A stretch of 64,000 bases of DNA from Ciona savignyi (taxonomy: Eukaryota; Chordata; Ascidiacea; Phlebobranchia; Cionidae): assembly GCA_000149265.1 (NCBI GenBank), contig CH003410.1, positions 21,977-85,976 of the forward strand. Reading direction: 5' to 3'. A program made the translations under genes and the position numbers. The notes beneath the pieces were generated by a model. It had not been told where the DNA came from. It did no database searches and was given only the letters and a program-made list of their open reading frames with translations. Shown piece by piece: positions 1 to 12,515 of this stretch. Numbering within the stretch: position 1 is the stretch's first letter; every line of letters starts with the position of its first letter.

Positions 1-552
1 ATAAACGATAAGAACGCTCCTATTAAGTAAGGATTTAATACATTTAATTTAAGTATAAGAAAATAAATTTTAAATATAAGAAAATAAATTTTAAAAAAAA
101 TTTAAAAACTGTCATAAGTTGAATAAAAGACGCAGTTGTTCGGGTAAAAGTTTTAAATACAATAATTAAACTATTTCAATTTTAAGGGCTAAAAGATGGA
201 AAAGAGTGAGACTACTCATTAAAAAAGAAAATGGGATATTTCTGTTTATCCCTGTGGATGGGAAAACTATTTAACTTTATTCTTTTTAAAAAATGTATAA
301 AAATTAATTTCAAAAATAATCATTTTGGCGGTTACTAATCGGTAATCGCAGGAAAAGACAACAAAATGAAATTACAACAAAATAGAATGTGTTAAAATAG
401 TAATTTTATCAATTTATCCAACTCAACACAACGCAAAAGATTCGTTAAACTTACCGTGTGCAGTCATATAAAGACTAAATGTGCTATAAAGAGTTTTTTC
501 ATTTTGGAAATAAACAAAGACAAATCAGATTATTGAGAAAATATTTTTAAAC

Positions 553-3500
553 CTTTTGCATCCGATGTTGGAACCTGAGCAATCTCCGTCGTTTTGTACG
601 TTCACCGAGAACGTGTCGTCGATCACGTCTTTCGCCAACACGTAGGTGCATTCCCCACGGAATCGGAATATCGTGCCGTCAAACGTGCGGTAGTGATGTT
701 GGCCCCATGTGAAACAGGTCCCGGTTTGATCGGCGGGGGCTTTCACATTGGTGTACACCCCTGTGAAGTGACCTACACCGACGGGGTTGACCTGTGGGTG
801 GGATAATCGGATGAATCGGAAGAAATTCCACAGCGATTATTTTCTGGTGATTTAGTGGAAATTTCAAAAAGATCGTAATATGATGATTCGGCAGAAATTT
901 TACAGGATCATTTTATAATGAATCAGCAGAAATATGAGTGATAATTTTAGGAGGACCGGCGGAAATTTGACATAGATTATTTTAGGATGATTGGGCAGAA
1001 ATTTGACAAAGATTATTTTAGGATGATTTAATAAAAATTTCACATAGTTCATTTTAGATGTTTCCAGAACAGTTTCAACACAATTAAACTTTAAAAATCA
1101 TGTAAGTTTTTATTAAACTGTAACACAATTGAATGGCTGATTATGAACTCACAATATTTGAGGTAACGGTTCGGCATGTCATTTACATGAACATTAAACA
1201 TGTATATCCCAATCAACCTTAACAAACAACTCACAGCATCTGCTTTCTCCACGCATTCAGGTAGGATGTCCCCTGGAGACCAAGCTCCGTCCACACAACT
1301 GTAGTAGCCGGTTGTTGGGATCTTTACAGAGAACTCAAAACCTGGATGAAAAGAATTTATATTAAGATAACTAGCTTCATGAGAAATTAAATGTAAGATG
1401 CATTATTTTTGGTTGGGGTAAACTAATGACTAAAAAAGGTTACTGGTTAGGTGGTTCCCTGACAACTTTTTGTGTCCTTTATAAAGCCACAAATTAGGTG
1501 TTGCGCCAATCTATATTTAGGAATACTTTTAAAACTAGTCATACCTATATTTATTAAAAATTCCCAAATTAATCTCTTGTAAATAGTGGGTTAATGTCCA
1601 GTCCGTTGTAACATATCTTATGTATATTATCTCCAGGGTTTGTGCATGTATTATCTCCAGGTTTGTGCATATATCATCCCCAGGGTTTGTGCATATATTA
1701 AGAGTTTGTGCATTAAATTGTAAATACAGAAGTGAACAAACCTGTTGGGCAGGATGGGAAACATCTTTGCTGGTCGTCAGTCACGTTGCACGCAACAAAC
1801 CCATTCACTGGTGGTTGTAGTGTTTTACACCTTTATTAAATATATATGTGGTAATACTTTGGGCAAAACACAACATCTAAACAAGTGATGGGAATAAAAC
1901 TGTATGTAAAATTAAAATTGCAGTAAATAGTTACAAATATACCAATCTTGACATTATTTTATTTATTGTTGTGTTAATTTTCTGGCATGCTAAGGTACTA
2001 ATAACAGGGTGCCTCTAAATAGTACAGGACCGCTTGGAGCGCTTGGATCGCTTGGATCACTTAGATTGCTATGGCAAGTAATTCTAACCCTGTCCCAAAC
2101 ACTAATCTTAACTCCAGAACTAACTTTAACCCCAACCCTAACATTAATATCATGGCTTTTGTAATTACGAAGTATCCAAGCAATTTAAGCACTCCATGCG
2201 ATCCAAGCGGTCCTGTAGTATTTAGAGGTACCGCTGATAAGAGATCAGTCCGTTAGCTTATTGATTGCTGGTTGGAATGTCCGTCAAAGACTAGGGAGGG
2301 AAATTTGGTGAAATTATCCGTTATGTGTTCTTAGAATTAAGACACTTAGAAATTGCTGATACTCGCTGTTTTAACGGTTGAAAATCAAGTCAAGTCTCCA
2401 TATTATTTGATCTTTTCAAATATCTTTTATAACTCAACTACGGGTATTAGGTTATATAACGATATCGCAAGTTATAACACCACTCCATTTTACGATTTCT
2501 CCAAACGAAAATAGATATTAAACTTTTACTAAACGAAGTTCTGTTTTTTTGGCGATTTTCTTGGGAAGTAAACGATTTTGTGAATATTTACCTGGTAACG
2601 GTTAAAATTACAGCTTCTATTACGCGGGAAATCTAAATTTTGATCAAGGGAGTTACCCGTAAAGAGTGCCAGACATAGATGTTTTATTTATTGGGCGGAC
2701 GGGGTTAAACTAGAAAAATACGACCGAATGGTTAACACGACCGATTTATTTACAATATACAACAGTTTATAGCGTGCCACTAAAAAACGAATTATTTAAC
2801 AAGCCTATCATGGGTTTGAAACTTGATCAAGGAAAAAGCCCGTTTGTGAACGTGTGTATGGCCGAATTGTTTACGTGCGATTTATATACAGTGCCATTTC
2901 AAAACAGATCTAGTAACAAACCCATCATGAGTTTGAAATGGGACGGTAACTAAATACAAATTGGTTAATGGTAGAATAGTCATCTGACTATTCTAAAATA
3001 TTTTGGAACTTCCTGAAAAACGTTAAAATTCTTTGAAAACATTATTGTCTATTATATAAGATATTAAAGTTTAAAACTAGGTAAAGTTGTAAAAATATGA
3101 GACTTGGGCAGCGGTATAAAGATATTTTCATGCAAAACATCAACGTTGATCAGCGTTTTCTATTTCGTTTTAAGGTTTTTTTCCGCGAATACAGTGCCGC
3201 TTTGAATTTATTTTTGAAAAGCTTACCAAAAATACCCTTTAATCAGGAAATTTGAATTTCCAATCAACGTATAAAAGCTGCCTGAATTTTGTTCATAGTA
3301 TTAAGACTGAAATATATAAAAGTCATAGTTTGGGTTACTAAAACATCTAATTTTACGGGAGGGGTCGCCATTTTGTTAAAGGATTTTTTTTTGGTATTTA
3401 AACAATGCTACAAAATGGCGAGGTTTATATATAACAAACGATTGTTATCTAGGCGGTGTGTAAAAGGTGGCGCTTCTCGAAGTTGCTGAGCTAATAAACA

Positions 3501-6500
3501 AGGCATTTGCGTTAAGTGTTTCAATGCTTGGCACCAGGAAAAACGTATTTAATCCTATTGTGCGAAAGATTTTTTTAAAATTCGGACACTTTTTGGTGCG
3601 TAATAGAATTAAATAGCTGCGTTTGTGGTTTTGAAAAATATACCGTCGAAAGTATTTAAGTTTATTTTTTAGGACTACGCCGTGGCATAAGTAACTCCAA
3701 CCGATAAGACATACTTTGAAATATAGTCAAATAAGCTTTAACACAACTTATTTCGCCAATACCCATTATGCATCAAAACATTACGTTAAACGTGTTATCG
3801 ACAGACGTTCTGTTTTCGACGGACGTTCTGAAGTATTTTACGGCTCCTGTGTTTTTTGATGATTTAATTTTAATTTTTTAACGAAAATGTGATAAAAAAT
3901 AAACTTCTATGTCAAGATAAATCTTACTGTTTAACGCCAGCAATGCAGCCTGGAAGTTTGTTCTTCTCGGGCAGCGGAGGGTTCCATTCACCCGTCTCCT
4001 TGTTGCAAGCAAACAAGTGAGCGTTGCTGTACCGGAAGCCATCCAGACACGTGATGTCGCACAGGAGCAGGGTTCCCGCAGATGTGCAATCTGGGTCCAT
4101 CGCGTTCTCGGGTGCCATTGCCTCACACATGGCCTCTGAGGGTGGAGATGGAAGTCAGGAAGCTGAGTTATTACAACTGCTAGATATGGTGTATTTGGGA
4201 AAAGGTATTAGCGGTGGTTGCTTGAAACCAGTGGGCTTAATTGGTTTAAACTAAAAGCGCTCACCATCATAGCCCGCATTGCGATAGCTCGAGTAACCAA
4301 CTAGGGCCGTACAGGTAGGGCCAGGTATAGGACATAGAAAAATTCTTCTGATAAATTAAAAATACAGTCATCTATCAAGTTTATATTGTGCAGTATAGTT
4401 TTGTCATTCTCGAACTATAATTTTCGATCAAAGTGTCTTTGGTAGAACTTTCTTACGCTTTCGTGTAATATTCTCCAAGAACAATTTTACTCACCGACAC
4501 ATTGAGGGAAGTCCTCTCGTGTCCAAGTACCGTCTGTGGTGACGCATTCGGCGGTCAGGGTTTCGCCAGCCTTGAGGCCTTCAAATTTGTATCCAGATTG
4601 GCAGGTCGTCGTACAAACTCTGTAAAAATCAGTAATCGTAGTAAAGTAAGTTCCCAGGTGGAAAAAGTATTACTGATATAATAAAAAAAAAGTTTGGGCA
4701 GCGGAATTTAACGATTGTGGTAAACAGCAGAGCATGTTTTGTAAAAATTATTGTAGAATAAAACCAATCTTACATTGGCGATTGTAAATAACACACAGGT
4801 TAAGTAATATACAATTGTTATCAATAGTTTCGCTACTTAGCAAACAGGTGAAAAATGTGTTGTTAAATATTTTAAAACGGTGTTATTTTACATATAGCCA
4901 AAGTTAGTTTGGCCATAAGGTACCACTGACGACTCTGAAAAGCAGTACTTTCTATGTAAATACTGGATTTTTTAGTTAAGGAATTTGTTTTTCATTTCCA
5001 CAGCTAATTAAACTTTCGGTTAAGTACTTACAGTTTTGAGCCTATTAGCTGGCAGTTTATTTCTCCGAATGACGGTGCGATCAGGTTCTTACAGACGCCT
5101 CTATCAAAGACTTCTACATAAGGTATAAACAAATTGTCAGTATATGTTGTCGTTATATAGATTAAACGTGTAGCATGTCGACAAGAACCTTTGTTAATAC
5201 TCTGCGTCTGTGGTTTTTTAAAAACATAACGTCGAAAGCATTAAAATTTGTGGGCCAATTTTAAAAGTTTAGGACTTAGCCCTTTGCATAAGTAATTTTA
5301 ACCGATAAGACACACCTCGAAATATAGTATAAAATATACTTGAATTGTATAAAGCTAGCGTTAGTTAAATATACAACATATTTAATCCTTGGTGTTGCAA
5401 TGTAAAGTGAGCCCATTGCGTGATAAGGCCGTGCGTACAGCAACCAAAAGTGATTGATTGCTTTGACTCTTCATTGGTCGCGCTAAAATTCTCTATGGTT
5501 ATATCGACGCACTGAAATAGCTCGATTACTATGGTGGGATTGGGATGTGTTACAACATCTGTGGACGTTTTGTGTTTGTCGCCGATGCTGCCAAAACAAG
5601 GGTCGGATAATTTCTTAATTTCGAAATATAATTGTTACGTACCTGTGGAGAAGCCATTGGCGCTGAAAGAAAAACATTATTTTGTTAGATACATTGGATT
5701 AAAATGTTAGCAAAACTATCAGAAATTAATGTATATTGTCTTCAGTGAAAAAACTCAATTAGTTATCACACGGGCAATCGTCAGATTATCATGAAAATGA
5801 AAAAAACATACCCTTACATAAATAGTTTCAAGAGAAAGGTAATATTGGATATAAAATGCAGTCGCTTCGTCACAGTAATGGGTAGAACGCACTGAATTAT
5901 TTAAAATATGTAGTTTTTTCACGGTATAGTAAACATAGAATAGTATTTTCAAACAGTTTTTTATTAATCGAAGATTGTATTTTATAAAATTCCCTTGTAG
6001 AAAATATAGTTTCACGTGAAATTAAAAATAAGAAACGAAATTTATTCTCTTTATTATAAGAATAGATAAACACAGACGTTGTAGTCACCAACAAAGTAGA
6101 ATCTCCAAATAATTGTATTGCTTATTTTATCGTTTGCATTAATCTTACTAAACGCAGTATTCTTCAACATTTTCTACTCGCCTGATTTTTAGTCAAAAAA
6201 TTAATAACGCAGTCAGGGTTAATTAAATACGTGACAAACGAATATGTTAGCAACCATGTCTATAAAACTGCGACGGTGGGCGCGAGGTGATCTGACGATT
6301 GCTCGTGTGTTGAACCCATCGGTTTTCCCATTCACGGGTATAGACATGAATTTTCTATCCCATCTGAGCCTATCCTAAATACCCCCAAAATAAGGCGTTT
6401 ACCTATATTATCAACCATGTCATATTTCCGATAAAAAGACTTATGTTTGCAAACAAGTCCCACTTCACAAAATAGAACTTTTACCTGTGGGGGGCAGCAG

Positions 6501-6540
6501 CCAAGGCTGAAATACAGAGCAATATAGCTCCTATAGACAT
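553..6540 (-). CDS. Secreted sushi(x3)-vWD domain protein, 5' part (3' end outside window)
   Basis: Eight exons in consistent phase: 6485-6540, 5643-5662, 5032-5113, 4495-4619, 3928-4135, 1742-1830, 1235-1341, 553-791. Exon 1 starts at the ATG at 6540 and encodes a signal peptide (MSIGAILLCISALAAA). The middle exons encode three cysteine-rich sushi/CCP-like modules (for example CQSGYKF...TWTREDFPQC, then CLDGFRY...EWNPP..PGC, then PPVNGF...GYYSCVDGAWS...PEC). The last visible exon begins a von Willebrand factor type D domain (CFTWGQHHYRTFDGTIF, then GECTYVLAKD). The reading stays open past 553 only through a weak donor (AAAAG/GTTTAA), so further exons should lie left of the window. The acceptor at 1831-1832 has a poor pyrimidine tract, but phase and module boundaries support it. 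Sushi-vWD proteins are extracellular matrix, mucin or humoral proteins; the exact orthologue is not recognised. Confidence 0.82.
806..1060. repeat. Degenerate ~36-bp minisatellite
   Basis: About seven imperfect copies of a unit resembling gatgattcggcagaaattt followed by a variable tract ending in attttagg. It lies in the intron between the vWD exon (553-791) and the exon at 1235-1341. Confidence 0.7.
1618..1716. repeat. Short tandem repeat, ~28-bp unit
   Basis: Three to four copies of a unit around tattatctccagggtttgtg, decaying rightward. Intronic in the sushi-vWD gene. Confidence 0.65.
2009..2232. mobile_element. Fold-back/MITE element, copy 1
   Basis: Long terminal inverted repeats: the left arm reads cctctaaatagtacaggacc and the right arm is its near-perfect reverse complement ending tttagagg. 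The core carries ccctaa-like words (cccaaacactaatcttaact, then ccagaactaac). The same core recurs at 61.2-61.6 kb and, inverted, at 62.9-63.1 kb. Confidence 0.75.
2718..2950 (+). mobile_element. Two adjacent SINE-2 copies (tRNA-like)
   Basis: Copies at about 2718-2842 and 2856-2950. Each begins with an A-box-like ggccgaatggttaacg segment and ends with a B-box-like catgggtttgaaac segment. In this report SINE-2 means this ~100-bp tRNA-like family, distinct from the longer family with TATCC tails (SINE-1). Confidence 0.6.
6268..6375 (+). mobile_element. SINE-1 fragment, 3' half
   Basis: Matches the 3' half of the full-length copy at 46069-46368: cggtgggcgcgaggtgatct, then ttttcccattcacggg and a degraded tatcc tail. 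It lies in intron 1 of the sushi-vWD gene. Confidence 0.75.
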
Positions 6541-6655
6541 TGAGCCTTCTTTCCTTCGTCCACTGAACAGTGCAAGCCGTCCTTTTGATTTTAGTAAGCT
6601 AAGCTGGCACGGACTGAAAGCGCCCGTTTGTCAGTGTTCGCGATGCTATGGCGGC

Positions 6656-6662
6656 TTATATA
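6656..6662 (-). promoter_or_regulatory. TATA box of the sushi-vWD gene
   Basis: TATATAA on the minus strand, about 115 bp upstream of the signal-peptide ATG at 6540. The spacing fits transcription starting near 6630 with a 5' UTR of roughly 90 nt. No intron acceptor is evident between it and the ATG. Confidence 0.5.
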
Positions 6663-7973
6663 GTCGGATGCATCCTTGTTGCAACTGTGAAAGTTTACAG
6701 CTCGAGTGCAATGACAAGCAGGCCTCTTCAACATCAAGTGGTATCTCCACTTTCCCTGGATCCGGGACCGCTTGTCCGGGATCCGGTATATTCTCCACTC
6801 CAGTGCAGTGCTTGTGACAGAGCCGGCCATTTCAACTATCACTTTGTGAGTGCTGTTGGGATTTCGATGACGTGGCAAGGGCATCCAACAGTTGCAAAGC
6901 CGGCCAGGGCTGACAAATAAGCGACATATCTGAGTTAAAGATAAATGTGAAAGTTAGTGAAGTATCATCGCCAAATACAAAAGTGCTCTGTTATTCAGAA
7001 AGTCACGGATGTATATCGATTATCTCTTGGTACACATCGGCCGCCACTTATTACCGACGGCCATTTTAAAAATCGCTGGTTTCTCCAAATTGGCGTTTTG
7101 TTTCAAAATCGAATGATAAAAAACTGCGAATCACTAAATCGAAGCAAACGCCTGCCAGATCGGCAAAGCTGACCTCTTTACTTGATCTAAAAGGCATTTT
7201 CCGAGTTGGTGTGTTTTCAACTCGGTTTTATGTATATATATATGATTTTAGTTAGCTCATCCCAATTTCAATTTGTCGCAACTGGCATGGAATGGTGTTG
7301 CTATTAAGGTTCTGTTGGTATACTGTTGTTTCATGAAAAATCAACAAAAAATCTTATAAATGCCGTAGTTTGGATGATCGAATAAGATGGCTGCCAAGCC
7401 CTTTCCTCCCCTATATTTAAAATACTTTATTGTTAAAGGTTGTGGGACCGACCTTAGGACATCTTTTAATATATTGTCATTATATCGTTTGTTATTAAAT
7501 TTATTATTAAAGTACCTATATATTAATTTTTGTATAAAAAATTAAATTCGAAAAAATTTAAAAATTAAAATGGCTATGAATTTTTATTAAATTTAAAGAA
7601 CATATTTTCTATATGTTCGTGTCTTTTTATATCTAAAATTTAAATATGGTTAGGTGCATAACACTTACGTTTCACCAAATGACCAATTATCGACCAGCTG
7701 CGTAGCTTAGTTGTATCTCACATGGTGGATTAATTGGTAGAACAGAACAAAGAAATGTAGAAATGCCAAATTGTACACAAAATCTGAGATAGCTCCGGTA
7801 ACCGAATAAAATCCCGATTTTATTAGACGATTTCCCTTGTGATAACTTCTTTTTCGTTTTTACCTTCACGAAAATAAAACATAAAATCCGTATACTTCCG
7901 AGATCTACTACTAGACGCAAGGTGATGACGCCGACCCGGTGATGTGGTAATTGTTGATTAATTCCGAAAGGTA

Positions 7974-8010
7974 CCGTCGTTGGTCGAGTGGTTAAGGCGA
8001 TGATACATAT
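7974..8010 (+). pseudogene. tRNA-Ser-like 5' half
   Basis: The sequence cgtcgttggtcgagtggtta followed by aggcgatgatac resembles the 5' half (acceptor 5' strand, D arm, A box) of a class II tRNA such as tRNA-Ser. No anticodon stem, variable arm or B box follows, so it is a truncated copy and not a working gene. Confidence 0.4.
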
Positions 8011-8454
8011 AAAGAATTCTATATAAAAACGTATACCGATAAAAATTAAATGAAAAAGGGTGATAGAATTGTTAGCGTAATGTAAAACGGATCTAAGAAA
8101 AGTACAAAATTAAACAAAAATATATTTTAAAATATCTATATAGTCCAGATTATTAATTTCAATCCATATTAATGTATATGTTGTATATATAAACAAACAA
8201 AATTAGACGAGAAGTATCGCCCTATGTCAAAGCTCTTACGGACATTGCCCGAACTCAGTAAAATAATGAGTTCTAACAAATTGAAGAAAAGTCTTAATCA
8301 TGCACAACGCTCTGTAGTAGCTCCGTTATCTGTTTGTCTACAATCCCACACTTTATTAATTATACTAATTAACGAAGTGATTAATTAGTAGTTTGATCCT
8401 CATATTTGTTTTTTTACTTCGATGTAAGGTTGTTTGGATGCTTCTTCGGGAATT

Positions 8455-8770
8455 TTACTCCACATGGCAGTTATGAATACCAGAAAAGGCTTCGATACCA
8501 GCTGTGAAGCCGATATGTCTTATAGGTCTTAGTAATGGTATTTAAATGAGTGTTTTGCTGAGTAGCAATAGTGGTGATTCCCAATGTTTGTACGGTTGAG
8601 AGTAGCATGTGCTCAGTTGCGCGTCGGTATTCTCGTTTATCTGTCTAATTTTGTTATAGTGGAACAGTGCTTTGTGAAATAAAGTGTTGATTGGACATTT
8701 TCTAGCTGTTTGGTTGGAAAAAAAGTCACCGATGTACGAAGGAGTCCGACCTCAAAAATAACTTTTTATT
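8455..8770 (+). repeat. Diverged interspersed repeat, copy A
   Basis: Shares many blocks in the same order with 21470-21760: aatgagtgttttgctga, agtggtgat, catgtgct, tattctcgttta/tgttctcgttta, and atgtacgaaggagt. No open frame or terminal repeats were seen, so the class is unknown. Confidence 0.6.
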
Positions 8771-10421
8771 CAAGCTTTGCTAAACTTGGTAAAGTGTTTC
8801 CACGACCGTAATTTGACTTTCTTTCATGACAATCATCATTTATCCACTTTCTATAACAATAATTTATTTGTAAATACAGGGCTGTTTAACATATTCATAA
8901 ATTCATTTTTATTTCAGGACTTGTTCTTTTTTTAGAATTTTATAAAGTTTACAACAAAGATTTTTTCCTCTTGCACTAAATTGAGTTTATCAAGTTCCGA
9001 TTCGACTAAAGTTAAAAAAAATGGTTCCCTATTATCAAAATCCGTTTTCCATTATTTGGCTTCTTTTGTGTTGAGTTTATTATTTGAACTGCTTTGTGTA
9101 TTGAATACACGTTGTGTACTTTTGCTCTATAGAATGTGAAGTATTTGAAGAGACGGTTAAACGAAAGTTGCTAAGGTTCATCACATTAGAAAGGGTTGTT
9201 AAACAAATAATTAACATGTCATGCTGTAATATTAAACGAGAACACTAAATTACCAGTGATAGTGCACTCTACCAAAATTAAAGAAACTTCTCGATCTTAT
9301 ACAACACACTGTAATATCTTTAATAACCCAGCGTTGAGATTATCTGACGCTTTCACGTGTAAAAACGCTTGCTTACCTAATCGCAAGGCAATTTGACGTT
9401 TACCCGTTAACGCCCTTTGCGTTTTCCCATTCACCGGGATAAACATACCGCGAAAGCACACAACTTCCACTTAAAACACAATGGTGTTAATACTAGACAC
9501 AAAGGAGGCACAATAATAGACAACAGATTATGTTACGTCGATAAACCCAAAAAAAACGGTATTTATTTTCGTCGAATAGACACTCGTTAAACCGTATTTA
9601 GTGCAAGTGGAAAAAGCTCGAGGTTGAAAAGTTTAAGATATTAAAAATAAATTAACAAAAGTATAGCTTTTGTAGTAGTTAGGCAAAAATATAAATACTC
9701 AGTGGCACACATACTCAGCTATAGAAGTTAGATAAATGATAATTGTCCTAAAAGGAAGTTAGATAATTGTCGTGTACACGCTTTACCAGGTTTACCAAAG
9801 CTTGAATGAAAAGTTTCGGTTTCAATTTATGATGTAAATATGGTAATCGCGCAAAGGCAGTTAGTCAGCTTGCATATTAATCTTCCCAATTCTTTATATA
9901 TATAGAATACGGTTATCGAAATTTATGGACTTTAAGAACAACTTTAAAACGTTTTTTTGTGTTAAAAATTGATTTTGCACCTTAAAAAATCGGTGCGCCT
10001 AATGTATGGATTATGTAGTGCTTTCCTACATACTAAATACCAGTCCAATTTGTACTGTATTATATAAAAGCGCTATGCGACATACAGCGAAGCCTGAAAA
10101 ATATGAAATTAGCGTCAAATATTTATGTTTCGTTTCAGTATGAACGTGGCGATATACAATGCCGCGAATTCGACCGTCTCGATTGTGCATAAGATATTGC
10201 AATAATATTCTTGTCGGCATCATACTGATGTGTGTATGTTACGGTGTACTATACTACGAAGATAGAAACGGAACGGACATTGAATATATTATTCCCGCCA
10301 GAATCGAAGGGTAATTAAACTTTTATATGTAATTTAAAGCCGAATACAAATAAGCACACATGTATTTTTTTGAGCCAAGTTTCGAACCCATGATGGGCTC
10401 AAAACTAAGACGTTTTTTATG

Positions 10422-10714
10422 GGATAGGATAGGATAGGATATTCATGTTTATCCCCGTGAGTGGGAAAACCAAGGGGGTTAACACACATGCGATCACCTC
10501 GCGTCCATCGTCGGGTTACCGAAGCTATAGCAGTGTGTTGTATATTATAGACACGTTTCTTCAATTTGGTAGAACCAATTAATCCGTTGAATTTAGGCAA
10601 TGTCCGTGAAGTGCCTTGGCCAATGACACAACCGACTAGCTAGTGACCAGTTCCGCACCTGCAACCTTTCGATTGAAAGGTGACGCACTTAACCGCCAGG
10701 CTAACCGGCCGGAC
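10422..10714 (-). mobile_element. SINE-1, full length
   Basis: Read on the minus strand it runs from a tRNA-like head (gtccggccggttagcctggc, B-box region ggttgcaggtgcgga) through the conserved body to an (atcct)n tail of about four units. The composite tRNA-head design recalls the Cics-1 SINE described from Ciona intestinalis; identity was not tested. Confidence 0.85.
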
Positions 10715-11050
10715 GTTGTAAGTATCGTTTGTACAGCAAACACGTAATGCAGTGGGAAGATATTAATTTTGTCATGGCGTCGACCGTGGGGAAATTCGTG
10801 GAAGGGTCATGGAGAAGGACAGGAAGTTGGCAACTGTATTTTAACTTACGATCGAACCCGCATAAGCGAAGCCGCCGCTGTGATATTCCACTATACTGCA
10901 CTTGATGACGAGGCTATGCCTTGGAAGCATTATAGGTGAAATTGATTTGGAATTGGTCATATTATTTATAAACACAATATTTATGGCATCTGATATAATG
11001 GCTTTTAAAACAATGTGTTGTATATATTTACGGTGTTCTTTTAGTATATA

Positions 11051-11339
11051 GGATGATATATTCATGTTGTTTTCCGTAAATGGGAAAACCAGGGGGGTTA
11101 ACATATGGGCAATCATTAGATTAATTTGCGCCCACCATAGGGTTACCGGAGCTATTGTAGTTTCCTGTGCATGATTCACATGTTCTTTCAATTTGGTAGA
11201 ACCCATTATTTCGCTGGATTCAGGCAATGTCCGTTAATTGCATTGCCCACGGACACAACCGACTAGCTACCGACAAGATTCGTACCTGTAACCTTTCGGT
11301 TGAACGGTGTCGCACTAAACCACCAGACTAACCGGTGGG
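11051..11339 (-). mobile_element. SINE-1, full length, older
   Basis: Same organisation as the 10422-10714 copy but more diverged, with a degraded tail (ggatgatatattcatgttg). It ends with the head motif accagactaaccggt. Confidence 0.8.
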
Positions 11340-11566
11340 TTTAAAAATCACATTATTCCACTGATATGCGAACACCGCTATATATCGAACCCCACCAACC
11401 CCGATATATACAAAGTCAAACGTACAGGAGATTAGCAAGCTATTAGTTTCGATCCTACAACTGTCTAGCTGAAATGCCATGCACTACCTTCGCAAGCTAA
11501 AACACAAGAAATCTCCTACAAACGCTAATAATCAGTTTAAACTGAATGATATGAATATTTTCTTAG

Positions 11567-12515
11567 AAATAAAAGGCAGTTTTTTATTTTCTGGACGGTG
11601 GATGGTCCATCATACATACGGAACGCTGAAGACCGTCATCCCAAAAAGTTCGATAACTTTATTAACTGGACAATGACGTATCGACTAAATTCCGATATTT
11701 TCTACCCCCACCTCAGCATGGATATGGCTAAGATTATATTTTCGAGAAGAAAAGAGTACGTTGATGACATACTATCAAAGAAAAGTAGACTTGGGGTAAG
11801 TATGAATTTGAATTAGGGTATTTTAGACCATTTCGTTCGCAACCCAATGAAGGTCTTGCAATGTGTATTCTAAGCAAAAGTAGTTCACCAATCATAAAAT
11901 TGATCATATTATCAAATTAAAACATTGCTCATTTTGCAGATTTGGGTGGCTCATGATTGTGACATTTTACGAGGCTCTAAATTAAGAATGAAATACATAG
12001 ATAAACTCGTCGGTGCTGGACTTTTCATTGATCGCTACGGTTGGTGCTTTGGAAATAAAGAAACTTATAAAAAGCTCAGCCAGAAAGTTCTGGATTCTTA
12101 CAAGTTTTACTTTGCATTTGAGGACGCCGAAAAATGTAATGACTATGTAACTTCAGAGTTCTGGGAACAAAGTGTGTATAAGGGCAAAGTGCCCGTGGTT
12201 TGGGGGACTAGTAAAGCCACCGTGGAAGATTTAGTTCCGCCTGGGTCGTTTATCCACACAGATGACTTTGAGAGTCCAGCCCAACTCGCTAAATATCTTA
12301 GATATCTAGATAAAAACGATGAAGCATACCGAGAGTATTTTAACTGGAATGAAAATCCAGATGAAAGGACATTAGAAATAAGCAAACTTTATGAACAAAC
12401 TGGAGAAGTGGAACTCTGCGAAAAACTACAAAGCAAACTACTACCTAAAGTGACGAATGAAATTTCTTTATTTCACTATGGTGTGGATTGGGGCACGTGT
12501 ATAGATTACGAATGA
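11567..12515 (+). CDS. GT10 alpha-fucosyltransferase-like, C-terminal exons
   Basis: Two exons, 11567-11795 and 11940-12515, join in phase 0 (donor GTAAGT, acceptor tttgcag). They encode about 267 residues of a family GT10 enzyme, which moves fucose from GDP-fucose to GlcNAc in the Golgi. Visible family blocks: RQFFIFWTVDGPS, the acceptor-side FINWTMTYRLNSDIFYP, WVAHDCDILRGSKLRMKYID, then YKFYFAFEDAEKCNDYVT, KVPVVWG and SFIHTDDF. The first exon starts after tttcttag and needs two bases from an upstream exon. The cytoplasmic tail, membrane anchor and first ~100 residues are not found, so the gene is either incomplete here or a fragment. The usual TEK after DYV is TSE. Stop TGA at 12513-12515. 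Confidence 0.85.

Larger units (their letters stand above)
6663..11566. other. Intergenic, repeats only
   Basis: No coding exon is recognised between the sushi-vWD promoter and the fucosyltransferase exons. The stretch holds SINE-1 copies (about 9265-9450 decayed, 10422-10714, 11051-11339), a tRNA-Ser-like half (7974-8010) and one member of a diverged repeat pair (8455-8770). Missing 5' exons of the fucosyltransferase, if they exist, should also lie here but were not found. Confidence 0.5.

Noticed and set aside
6591..6920. Open frames of 97 and 90 codons on both strands around an imperfect ggatccgggac palindrome
   Set aside because: They overlap the promoter of the sushi-vWD gene on opposite strands, have no family motif, and are probably chance frames in GC-richer DNA.
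11479..11676. 65-codon frame starting MHYLRKLK upstream of the fucosyltransferase
   Set aside because: It runs in a different frame from the GT10 motifs and resembles no part of the family; the tttcttag acceptor at 11566 explains the exon start better.
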